DNA of 5,739 nt from Methanobacteriota archaeon (GTDB taxonomy: Archaea; Halobacteriota; Methanocellia; Methanocellales; Methanocellaceae), in the NCBI GenBank assembly GCA_023436075.1, contig JAEZKS010000179.1, forward strand, positions 1 to 5,739. The letters run 5' to 3'. Below the pieces are notes generated by a model. The model ran no database searches and was not told the DNA's origin. It saw nothing but the letters and a program-made list of their open reading frames with translations. A program made the translations under genes and the position numbers. The first letter of the stretch is position 1, and every line of letters starts with the position of its first letter. Shown piece by piece: positions 1-5,514 of the stretch.

Positions 1-1265
1 TCCTGGAGCACCTTCGTCGCCTCCTTGGTGCCCACGACCGCCGGCGTGCCCAGCTCGCGGGACACGATGGCCGCATGGCAGGTGAGCCCGCCCTCGTCCG
101 TGACGATGGCTGCCGAGCGCTTCATGGCCGGCACCATGTCGGGCGTAGTCATCTTTGTCACCAGGATATCGCCTTCGAGCACGCGGTCGAGCATGTCCAT
201 GCTCTTGACGATTTTCACTTTGCCGCTCGCGACGCCCGGAGAGGCGCCGAGGCCTTCGAGGATGATCTCGCCGCTGGCCTTACCGCCTTTGGCTTCCCTC
301 TTCTGGATGGTCGTGATGGGGCGCGACTGGAGCAGGTATATCTCCCCGTTCTGGATGGCCCACTCGATGTCCTGGGGCTTGCCGTAGTGCTCCTCGACGA
401 TCTTGCCCAGGTTCGACAGCTTCAGGATCTCGTCTTCGGTGAGCACCTGCGCGTTCTTCTTGTCCTCCGCGACGTCGATCTTCTTCGTCTTTCTCGTCTT
501 AGGATCACGTATGATCATGATCTGCTTGGTGGCAAGCTTCTTCTGGATGATCTTGCCGTCCTTGACCACGTAGTTGTCAGGAGAGACTGAGCCCGATACT
601 ACCGATTCGCCCAGGCCCCAGGCCGCTTCGATGATCTCGAGGTTCTCGCCGGTCGTGGGGTGCGAGGTGAACATGACCCCTGCGCTGTCTGCATCGACCA
701 TCTTCTGCACGACGACGGCGATGTTCACGTGCTCGTGGGGGAACTTCTGCTTTACCCTGTAATAGATCGCCCGCGCCCCGTACAGCGAAGCCCAGCAGCT
801 CTGGACCGCCTTGATCAGGTCGTCGGCACCCCGTACGTTCAGGTAAGTCTCCTGCTGGCCGGCAAAGCTGGCCTCGGGCAGGTCTTCGGCCGTCGCGCTG
901 GACCGGGCGGCCACGTAGAGTTCGCTTCCTTCCCGCTTGCACATCGTCTCGTAGTCCTTCCGGATCTCGTCGGCGATGGCCTTCGGCATAGGCTGGCCCT
1001 TGATGAGTCCCTTGGCAAACGTCTCGGCCTTCAGCAGCTCTTTCTGGTCGTCTACGTCTACTTCGAGGCCTTTGAAGAGCCGGTCAGCGATGCCCGCGTC
1101 GTCGATGAACTTCCGGAACGCCTGTGCCGTGACCACGAACCCCCGGGGCACGGGCAGCTCAGCGTTGATCATTTCCCCAAGGCTGGCGCCCTTGCCGCCG
1201 ACGATGGGGATGTCGGTGTTCCTTACGTCTTCAAGCCATACGACTAACTTTTCCTTTCCAGACAT
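1..1265 (-). CDS. ppsA: Phosphoenolpyruvate synthase, N-terminal 421 residues (cut by left edge)
   Basis: Makes phosphoenolpyruvate from pyruvate and ATP (releasing AMP and phosphate) in the cytoplasm, the entry step of gluconeogenesis in methanogens. The reading frame, read by eye from the minus strand, is open from ATG at 1265 to the window edge. The N-terminal ATP-binding domain shows GGKGASLGEM (residues 23-32), ARSSATAEDLPEASFAGQQ (about 120-138) and EWAIQNGEIYLLQSRPIT (about 301-318). The swivelling phosphohistidine domain follows from about 334, with the catalytic histidine H397 in GGLTCHAAI. The C-terminal PEP/pyruvate-binding barrel lies beyond the edge. The start is supported by GGAG at 1277-1274, 8 bases before the ATG. 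The gene begins 2 bases after the stop of the HTH regulator gene, so the two are almost certainly co-transcribed. Pyruvate phosphate dikinase shares this layout, but the N-terminal motifs and the linker length fit PEP synthase better. Confidence 0.96.
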   Translation of the reverse strand, partial: MSGKEKLVVWLEDVRNTDIPIVGGKGASLGEMINAELPVPRGFVVTAQAFRKFIDDAGIADRLFKGLEVDVDDQKELLKAETFAKGLIKGQPMPKAIADEIRKDYETMCKREGSELYVAARSSATAEDLPEASFAGQQETYLNVRGADDLIKAVQSCWASLYGARAIYYRVKQKFPHEHVNIAVVVQKMVDADSAGVMFTSHPTTGENLEIIEAAWGLGESVVSGSVSPDNYVVKDGKIIQKKLATKQIMIIRDPKTRKTKKIDVAEDKKNAQVLTEDEILKLSNLGKIVEEHYGKPQDIEWAIQNGEIYLLQSRPITTIQKREAKGGKASGEIILEGLGASPGVASGKVKIVKSMDMLDRVLEGDILVTKMTTPDMVPAMKRSAAIVTDEGGLTCHAAIVSRELGTPAVVGTKEATKVLQ

Positions 1266-1267
1266 AA

Positions 1268-1672
1268 TCAAATCTCCAGCGAGCGAATCGCTTTCTTTCT
1301 CTTCTGCTCGTAGCTCTGCAGGGCCAGGTCGATGATGGGCGCGATGCTGTCGGCAGGCACGCCCAGCTCCAGGCCGATGCGGCTGAAATAGGGATACTCG
1401 ATGCTCTTGTTCTGCGACCTGTAGGCCTTGACCGCTTCCATCAGCGCCATGACGCCTGAGAACCGGTGGACGAACTCCATGGTCGGGGTGACACGCCCGT
1501 GCTCGATCCGGGAGATGCTCTCGCGCCGGAGTCTCATGATCCGGCTGAGCTCATCCTGCGTCAGGTGATTCTTATTCCTGAACGCCTGGATGCACGGCCC
1601 CCGCTCGGGCGAGTTCACGACCTCGCCGGCGATGCGGTCTGCCATCTCCTGGATCCACTCGGGTGTATACAT
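1268..1672 (-). CDS. Cro/CI-type helix-turn-helix regulator, probably of ppsA
   Basis: A 134-residue predicted DNA-binding protein. An XRE-like HTH covers about residues 27-72: the first helix is around CIQAFRNKNHL, followed by TQDELSRIMRLRRESISRIE (38-57) and the typical EHGRVTPT turn. The C-terminal half (about 73-134) is mostly helical and ends in a basic stretch (QKRKKAIRS). It carries no recognisable ligand-binding domain and may serve for dimerisation. ATG at 1672 is preceded by GGAG (about 1684-1681) at 8-base spacing. The gene is the first of a unit with ppsA, with only 2 bases between them, so its natural target is its own promoter and hence ppsA supply. A perfect inverted repeat lies just upstream, as expected for self-regulation. 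Regulator identity is clear from the sequence; the target and the signal sensed are inference. Confidence 0.9.
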   Translation of the reverse strand: MYTPEWIQEMADRIAGEVVNSPERGPCIQAFRNKNHLTQDELSRIMRLRRESISRIEHGRVTPTMEFVHRFSGVMALMEAVKAYRSQNKSIEYPYFSRIGLELGVPADSIAPIIDLALQSYEQKRKKAIRSLEI

Positions 1673-1683
1673 CGAAAATTCTC

Positions 1684-1706
1684 CATGTTACATCTCATGT
1701 AACATG
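1684..1706. promoter_or_regulatory. Perfect 10-bp inverted repeat, likely operator of the HTH-ppsA unit
   Basis: The arms CATGTTACAT (1684-1693) and ATGTAACATG (1697-1706) are exact reverse complements separated by CTC. The site lies 12 bases before the HTH start codon, overlaps its Shine-Dalgarno site at the edge, and falls just downstream of the transcription start expected from the TATA-like box at 1735-1743. A protein bound here would block transcription or initiation. Binding by the adjacent HTH protein is inferred. Confidence 0.7.
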
Positions 1707-1734
1707 ATTCACAAATCTATACATGGCGCTTGGC

Positions 1735-1743
1735 ATATTTAAT
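1735..1743 (-). promoter_or_regulatory. TATA-like box for the HTH-ppsA unit
   Basis: On the minus strand this reads ATTAAATAT, in an otherwise mixed-composition region. A start site about 25 bases downstream would fall near 1714, giving a leader of roughly 40 bases before the HTH ATG at 1672. No convincing BRE is seen beside it. A weaker alternative is TGTATAGATT on the minus strand near 1714-1723. Confidence 0.5.
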
Positions 1744-1754
1744 GATATTGTGAC

Positions 1755-1763
1755 ATGAAACAT
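1755..1763. promoter_or_regulatory. Third copy of the 9-bp operator unit, upstream of the TATA-like box
   Basis: ATGAAACAT differs by one base from ATGTAACAT, the unit found twice in the inverted repeat at 1684-1706. It also sits inside a looser dyad, TGTGA (1749-1753) and TCACA (1763-1767). It lies about 12 bases upstream of the TATA-like box, so the units flank the core promoter. This is suggestive of a second regulator-binding position; a chance match is possible in AT-rich DNA. Confidence 0.35.
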
Positions 1764-1845
1764 CACAAACAATGGATGGCAAAGTTCAGGTCGGGCTCTC
1801 GTCGTCACCCCGCCTCAGATGTGCATGCGCGAACGGCAGGGGCAC

Positions 1846-2190
1846 TCAATAATTAAAGAGCCTGGTCACCAGCGGTATCTTCAGCCCGAACCGTGTGTCA
1901 AGCACCGCCAGGGTGCACCAGGGGATCACGTCCACGAGCGGCAGCAGGTCCATGCCGCTCAGCGTCAGCACCTGAACGATAGGAACGCCAAGATGGTTCA
2001 GGAACGCCGCCTCGACCAGACTGACGCCAGCTTCGTAGCCGACCGGTATAGGCACCAGCCCCAGCGCGAACAACAGCTCAGAGGGCACCGCGTCGGCGAA
2101 ATCTATGATCATCGCCACCGCCAGGGCGCCGAGGTTCTGCAATAGCGAGTACCGGGGCCGGGTCGCCTGTGCTGTATACTGTTCTGCCAT
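1846..2190 (-). CDS. Small hydrophobic (probable membrane) protein of unknown function
   Basis: A 114-residue protein that I do not recognise. A short polar N-terminus with RPR at 11-13 is followed by hydrophobic stretches at about 16-33 (LQNLGALAVAMIIDFADAV), 38-62 and 68-97. The last contains a proline- and aspartate-punctuated motif, DLLPLVDVIPWCTLAVLDTR (81-100). Such D/P-broken hydrophobic segments suggest two to four membrane passes or re-entrant segments. ATG at 2190 is chosen because a strong BRE/TATA lies 36-49 bases upstream, giving a leader of about 14 bases; the Shine-Dalgarno match (CGGGAAT) is weak. It is transcribed alone, ahead of the HTH-ppsA unit, which has its own promoter 173 bases further on. 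The opposite-strand frame is Arg/Gln/His-rich and looks like a shadow, which supports this strand as coding. Confidence 0.72.
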   Translation of the reverse strand: MAEQYTAQATRPRYSLLQNLGALAVAMIIDFADAVPSELLFALGLVPIPVGYEAGVSLVEAAFLNHLGVPIVQVLTLSGMDLLPLVDVIPWCTLAVLDTRFGLKIPLVTRLFNY

Positions 2191-2225
2191 GGCTGTATTC
2201 CCGATTTACCGGTACAAGGGCGAGG

Positions 2226-2239
2226 AATAAATATTTTCG
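2226..2239 (-). promoter_or_regulatory. Archaeal BRE/TATA promoter of the small hydrophobic protein
   Basis: On the minus strand this reads CGAAAATATTTATT: a purine-rich BRE (CGAAA) running directly into a TATA box (ATATTTAT). The expected start, about 25 bases downstream, is near 2204, leaving a leader of about 14 bases before the ATG at 2190. This is the best-looking promoter in the window. Confidence 0.65.
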
Positions 2240-2310
2240 GGGGAGCGACGACGGGCACGCCGTTTACAAGAGCGCTCTGCGGCCTTAACACGAGAGCACT
2301 AGGCCAGCTG

Positions 2311-2367
2311 CGCACGCGTTTTTAAAGACGGGACAGAGCTGAGCGACGATTTTTTCAGGACATGGCT
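2311..2367 (+). repeat. Imperfect 57-bp direct repeat, copy 1
   Basis: Begins CGCACGCG, contains TTTTTAAA, then the exact core CAGAGCTGAGCGA (2334-2346), and ends CATGGCT (2361-2367). It matches copy 2, 266 bases downstream, over its whole length with one compensating gap on each side of the core. Similarity is strong at the ends and core and weak between them. Meaning unknown. Confidence 0.6.
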
Positions 2368-2490
2368 CCTATACCTGGCCTCGTTTCGGGCACTCGCATA
2401 ACGGGGCTCTCGCTACGAGCGCCATGGAACGCAAGCACGCCAGGACTTTTTAACAAAAAGCCGTACTTGGGGCCGTTTTATTTAATCGTC

Positions 2491-2570
2491 CTTGGCTTGC
2501 TTGGCTACTTGGCGGTCTTGGCGGGCTGTAATAGTCTTGGCGTGCCTCGTCAACTTGGCGGTCATGGCGG
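2491..2570 (+). repeat. Degenerate repeat of CTTGGC with about 9-bp period
   Basis: CTTGGC begins at 2491, 2500, 2508, 2517, 2536 and 2554, and CATGGC at 2563. The spacings are 9, 8, 9, 19, 18 and 9, which are multiples of about 9. The clearest pair is an 18-mer, ACTTGGCGGTCTTGGCGG at 2507-2524, repeated with one mismatch at 2553-2570. The function is not evident; slippage-generated spacer DNA is the simplest reading. Confidence 0.55.
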
Positions 2571-2576
2571 CCCGGT

Positions 2577-2633
2577 CGCGCGCGGGTTTCCAAGATTAGG
2601 CAGAGCTGAGCGATGGATTTCCCGGGCATGGCT
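2577..2633 (+). repeat. Imperfect 57-bp direct repeat, copy 2
   Basis: Begins CGCGCGCG, carries the exact core CAGAGCTGAGCGA at 2601-2613 and ends CATGGCT at 2627-2633, in the same order and length as copy 1. The TTTTTAAA box of copy 1 is replaced by GGTTTCCAA, so if copy 1 holds a promoter this copy does not. It is followed by GCGACGATT (2635-2643), a word also present inside copy 1 (2343-2351). Confidence 0.6.
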
Positions 2634-2672
2634 TGCGACGATTATTTTCCGGCTGCGCAGCGCCATTATCCA

Positions 2673-2687
2673 AAAACTTATCAATAT
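2673..2687 (+). promoter_or_regulatory. Probable serA core promoter
   Basis: AAAAACTTATCAATA combines an A-rich BRE-like stretch with a TATA-like box (CTTATCAATA). The expected start is near 2708-2712, giving a leader of about 25 bases before the ATG at 2735. The box departs from the best archaeal consensus, so a more distal promoter (for example TTTTATTTAA at 2476-2485) with a longer leader cannot be excluded. Confidence 0.4.
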
Positions 2688-2734
2688 GCAGGGCGCATTA
2701 GAGTAACACGAACCCATGTACAGGGGTATTTATC

Positions 2735-4315
2735 ATGAAAGTCCTCGTTACTGATCCAATTTCCGAAGAAGGCATTAAAATCCTGAAGTCCGAGCCTGGC
2801 GTGCAGGTCGACGTAGAGACTAAGCTCACGAAGGAGCAGCTCATCGAGAAAATCAAGGACTATCACGCGCTCATCATCCGCAGCGAGACCCAGGTGACGA
2901 AGGAAGTCATCGAGGCCGGCAAGAACCTCAAGATCATCGGCCGGGCAGGCGTCGGCATCGACAACGTCGACGTGCCGGCGGCTACCGCAAAGGGCATCAT
3001 CGTCGCCAACGCTCCGGAGGGCAACACGATTGCGGCATGTGAGCACACCATCTCCATGATGCTGTCGATCTCGCGGAATATCCCGCAGGCGAACGCTTCG
3101 CTGAAGGGCGGCAAGTGGGAGCGCAGCAAGTTCATGGGCGTCGAGGTGCTGGGCAAGACGCTGGGCATCATCGGCCTGGGCCGCATCGGCGGCGAGATCA
3201 CCAAGCGCGTGCGTGGCATGGGCATGGAAGTGCTCGCCTACGACCCGTTCACCACGCCCGAGCGCGCACAGCAGATCGGTGCGAAGCTGACGACGCTGGA
3301 TGAAATTTATGAGAAGGCCGACTACATCACCGTTCACACGCCTCTCATCCCTAGCACCAGACACATGGTTTCAACGGCTCAGTTCGCTAAAATGAAGAAG
3401 GGCGTTCGCATCATCAACTGTGCCCGCGGCGGCATCATCGACGAGGCCGCGCTGCTCGAGGCGCTGAAGTCGGGCAAGGTCGCTGCGGCGGCGCTGGACG
3501 TATTCGAGAAGGAGCCGCCCGTCGGCAACCCGCTGCTGGAGCAGCCGAACGTGGTTGTCACTCCGCACCTCGGCGCGTCGACGGCAGAGGCGCAGGTCAA
3601 CGTAGCCATCACCATCGCCGAGCAGGTGCTCAACGCATTCAAGGGTCTGCCGGTCACAACGGCGATCAACATCCCCATCATGAAGCCTGACGTCATGGAG
3701 AAGGTCAAGCCTTTCCTCCCGCTGGCCGAGAAGCTGGGCCGGTTCGCCGCGCAGGTCAGCGACGGCCAGATCCAGGCGGTCACGCTGGGCTACTCGGGCG
3801 AGATTTCTCTGAAGGACGTCTCTCTTGTGACAGTGGCCGCGCTGAAGGGACTGCTCGACGTGAAGATGGGCGAGCCGGTCAACTACGTCAACGCCAGCCA
3901 TGTGGCTAAAGACAGAGGCATCAAGGTCGCCGAGACCAAGTTCGGACAGGCAGGCGATTACACCAACCTGATCACGCTGACACTCAAGACTGATAAGAAG
4001 GAGTACAACGTCAGCGGCACCATCTTTGGCAAGGACGATGCCCGGATCGTCGAGATCGACGGATACCGCGTAGACGCGGTGCCCACGGGTATCATGATCG
4101 TCACCCGGCACAAGGACCGGCCCGGCGTCATCGGCAAGACCGGCACCATTCTGGGCAAGCTGAACATCAACATCTCCGGCATGGTCGTCGGCCGCGACTC
4201 GGTCCGGGGCGACGCCGTCATGATCCTGACGGTGGACGACGAAGTTCCCGCTGCCACGCTGAAGCAGATGATCAGCGAGGCTGAGCTCTACGACGCCAAG
4301 TACGTGAAGCTGTGA
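2735..4315 (+). CDS. serA: D-3-phosphoglycerate dehydrogenase, complete
   Basis: Oxidises 3-phosphoglycerate to 3-phosphohydroxypyruvate with NAD, the first step of serine synthesis, in the cytoplasm. The 526-residue protein is the long form found in Mycobacterium and many archaea. The substrate-binding half (1 to about 100, and again after about 285) surrounds the nucleotide-binding domain, which has GLGRIG at 147-152 and D170 to bind the NAD ribose. The catalytic set is R231 (in CARGGIID), E260 (in FEKEPP) and H278 (in TPHLGAST). An intervening (ASB) domain spans about 315-445 and a C-terminal ACT domain about 452-526. In the ACT domain D461 and N479 match, by position and context, the serine-binding residues D463 and N481 of the M. 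tuberculosis enzyme, so serine feedback inhibition is likely. ATG at 2735 follows AGGGG (2722-2726) by 8 bases. It is a single-gene unit ending at a hairpin. Confidence 0.97.
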   Translation: MKVLVTDPISEEGIKILKSEPGVQVDVETKLTKEQLIEKIKDYHALIIRSETQVTKEVIEAGKNLKIIGRAGVGIDNVDVPAATAKGIIVANAPEGNTIAACEHTISMMLSISRNIPQANASLKGGKWERSKFMGVEVLGKTLGIIGLGRIGGEITKRVRGMGMEVLAYDPFTTPERAQQIGAKLTTLDEIYEKADYITVHTPLIPSTRHMVSTAQFAKMKKGVRIINCARGGIIDEAALLEALKSGKVAAAALDVFEKEPPVGNPLLEQPNVVVTPHLGASTAEAQVNVAITIAEQVLNAFKGLPVTTAINIPIMKPDVMEKVKPFLPLAEKLGRFAAQVSDGQIQAVTLGYSGEISLKDVSLVTVAALKGLLDVKMGEPVNYVNASHVAKDRGIKVAETKFGQAGDYTNLITLTLKTDKKEYNVSGTIFGKDDARIVEIDGYRVDAVPTGIMIVTRHKDRPGVIGKTGTILGKLNINISGMVVGRDSVRGDAVMILTVDDEVPAATLKQMISEAELYDAKYVKL

Positions 4316-4329
4316 AAAAATTGCGGGAA

Positions 4330-4358
4330 GGTGAGCCAATCGGGCTCACCCCAGTTTT
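4330..4358. terminator. Hairpin between convergent serA and the SPASM protein gene
   Basis: GGTGAGCC (4330-4337) and GGCTCACC (4343-4350) form a perfect 8-bp stem with a 5-base loop, followed on the plus strand by CCAG and TTTT (4355-4358). On the minus strand the stem is followed, after about 8 bases, by six T (complement of 4315-4320). It begins 15 bases after the serA stop and could end transcription from both sides. Archaea often terminate at T-runs alone, so the hairpin role is inferred. Confidence 0.55.
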
Positions 4359-5499
4359 ATCGGGTCAGGTTTTCGGCCATATTCCTGATGTGCTTTTCTC
4401 TCATTTTTAAAGGATATACCCAGACCGGAATATTTCTGACACAGCACTGGTTTTTGAAATACAACATGTGATACCATCCGCTCGTCAATTTCCTTATACT
4501 CATCGAGTCAAAATCGGTTATCCCTTCCTTTAAAACGTCCCGCATACAAATTTTTTGTTCGCCGCTTATTCCGCCGCCGGACATTCGTTCGGCAACGCAG
4601 CCCCCTCTGCAACTGATCGAAGCACAGTTTTTACATCGGCCCGGGAGCGACTCGTTTTGAATCGTTCGGATGGCGTTAAAATGATTAAACCAGACATCCT
4701 TCAGGCTTGTTTCCTTCAAATTAGCGTTCTCCGCGGGTAAAAACGGACAGGCCCTTACGCTTCCGTCAGGAAAGATATTAAGCCAGGTGATTCCCGCATT
4801 ACATGAGACCGTAAGAAAATCGATAGGATCAAGCGATTCGGGCAATATCCGATAATCCACATATACGATATCGTCGACGTGCGCATCTACACACTTGACG
4901 ACCGCCGCAGTAATATCCGCCCAGTCCTGTTGAGATAGGGCACCTGCCGTTGAGCCTCTGGAACTATCACTCACACGCGGGACGAACCTGATCATGTTCA
5001 GGCCTTCGTCGATGGCCACCTTCATCAGGGCATCCAACTCGTTGACGTTGTCCGGCGTGACTATCGTGCTGATGCCCAGGAAAATCGGGTATTTCCGTAG
5101 CGCCCGCATCCCTGAGATCACATTATCATAGCTTCCTTCGACCCCGCTGTGTCGGTCGAATCGACTCCTGTCCGCGTAATCCATGTTAAAAAGCACCGAA
5201 TTGACATCGGCGACGAACATCTTCTCGGCGACGTCTGGAGTGATTAAGGTACCGTTAGTATAGAATTCCATCGACAGCCCGAGATCATTGGCATAGTTGA
5301 GGATATCGAAAATATCTTTACGTATTAACGGCTCTCCGCCGTCTATCACAAGGTATTTGGTACCTAGGTCAGAGCTTTCGTTCAACAATCGATAAATTTC
5401 CCCTGTAGAAAGTTCATCAGCATTGGTTACTCTCCCAGGGACCGATAAGTTGTTGTTATCGGTTACGTGAAGCGATATCGTCTCTAAAGCAAACAACAT
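4357..5499 (-). CDS. Radical-SAM-like/SPASM protein lacking the catalytic cluster cysteines
   Basis: A 380-residue protein with the fold signals of a radical SAM peptide- or protein-modifying enzyme. At the expected place for the CxxxCxxC loop it reads VTDNNNLSVPGR, so the cluster positions are N16, V20 and R23, and no cysteine occurs before C203. The rest of the core remains: GGEP (54-57), FYTNGTL (79-85), a strand with VLFNMD followed by an FDRHSG segment, and IRFVPRV near 170-176. The SPASM domain is complete: C233-x12-G-x4-C251, C289-x2-C292-x4-C297-x3-C301, and C318, the seven-cysteine pattern for auxiliary iron-sulfur clusters. A 62-residue tail follows with C352-C353. ATG at 5499 is preferred over the in-frame ATG at 5514 because GGAGG lies 8 bases before it. 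It follows a membrane protein gene directly and is more AT-rich than serA. Substrate unknown; radical chemistry looks unlikely. Confidence 0.88.
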   Translation of the reverse strand: MLFALETISLHVTDNNNLSVPGRVTNADELSTGEIYRLLNESSDLGTKYLVIDGGEPLIRKDIFDILNYANDLGLSMEFYTNGTLITPDVAEKMFVADVNSVLFNMDYADRSRFDRHSGVEGSYDNVISGMRALRKYPIFLGISTIVTPDNVNELDALMKVAIDEGLNMIRFVPRVSDSSRGSTAGALSQQDWADITAAVVKCVDAHVDDIVYVDYRILPESLDPIDFLTVSCNAGITWLNIFPDGSVRACPFLPAENANLKETSLKDVWFNHFNAIRTIQNESLPGRCKNCASISCRGGCVAERMSGGGISGEQKICMRDVLKEGITDFDSMSIRKLTSGWYHMLYFKNQCCVRNIPVWVYPLKMREKHIRNMAENLTR

Positions 5500-5507
5500 T
5501 GCTGGCT

Positions 5508-5512
5508 CCTCC
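5508..5512 (-). promoter_or_regulatory. Shine-Dalgarno site that decides the SPASM protein start
   Basis: GGAGG on the minus strand lies immediately inside the longer possible reading frame that begins at ATG 5514. It is followed by 8 bases and then ATG at 5499. The same 8-base spacing is seen before the HTH, ppsA and serA starts. The upstream ATG has no such site at a proper distance, so it is probably not used. Confidence 0.75.
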
Positions 5513-5514
5513 AT

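Larger units (their letters stand above)
2191..2734. other. 544-bp divergent intergenic region with repeats, no supported gene
   Basis: This lies between the start codons of the small hydrophobic protein (minus) and serA (plus). It holds the minus-strand promoter at 2226-2239, two imperfect 57-bp direct repeats (2311-2367 and 2577-2633), a degenerate 9-bp-period stretch (about 2491-2570), a 6-bp-arm dyad CTTTTT-AAC-AAAAAG at 2446-2460, and the probable serA promoter near 2673-2687. Additional plus-strand AT-rich boxes occur at 2319-2326 (TTTTTAAA) and 2476-2485 (TTTTATTTAA). An open frame at 2362-2706 lacks a usable ribosome site and uses codons unlike the neighbours. I recognise no tRNA, rRNA or known riboswitch here. 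Confidence 0.6.

Noticed and set aside
25..1247. Plus-strand open frames opposite ppsA and the 577-942 minus frame
   Set aside because: Shadows of the ppsA frame, which carries all expected PEP synthase motifs without interruption.
1819..2145. Plus-strand open frame opposite the small hydrophobic protein
   Set aside because: Composition is Gln/Arg/His-rich with no recognisable pattern, and no promoter or ribosome site is seen; the minus strand has a strong promoter and a coherent hydrophobic pattern.
2596..2625. Possible C/D-box small RNA (CTGA near CGATGGA)
   Set aside because: The box C-like word is too poor, and no matching D and C boxes at standard spacing or terminal stem could be found.
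2362..2706. Plus-strand open frame of 114 codons ahead of serA, with a hydrophobic centre
   Set aside because: No ribosome site at proper spacing (AGGA only one base before the ATG), codon use unlike the neighbouring genes, overlaps both the 9-bp periodic stretch and the likely serA promoter. Probably chance.
2191..2734. CRISPR array or mobile-element ends in the repeat-rich gap
   Set aside because: Repeats are only two copies or very short and degenerate, no regular spacers, no terminal inverted repeats and no transposase.
2681..4339. Long minus-strand open frames opposite serA (2681-3364, 3371-4339)
   Set aside because: Asp/His/Arg/Leu-rich shadow translations of a GC-rich gene; serA is complete with all catalytic residues, so these are not genes.
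5500..5514. Upstream ATG at 5514 as start of the SPASM protein
   Set aside because: The GGAGG that would recruit the ribosome lies inside this extension, 8 bases before the ATG at 5499, matching the spacing of the other genes here.
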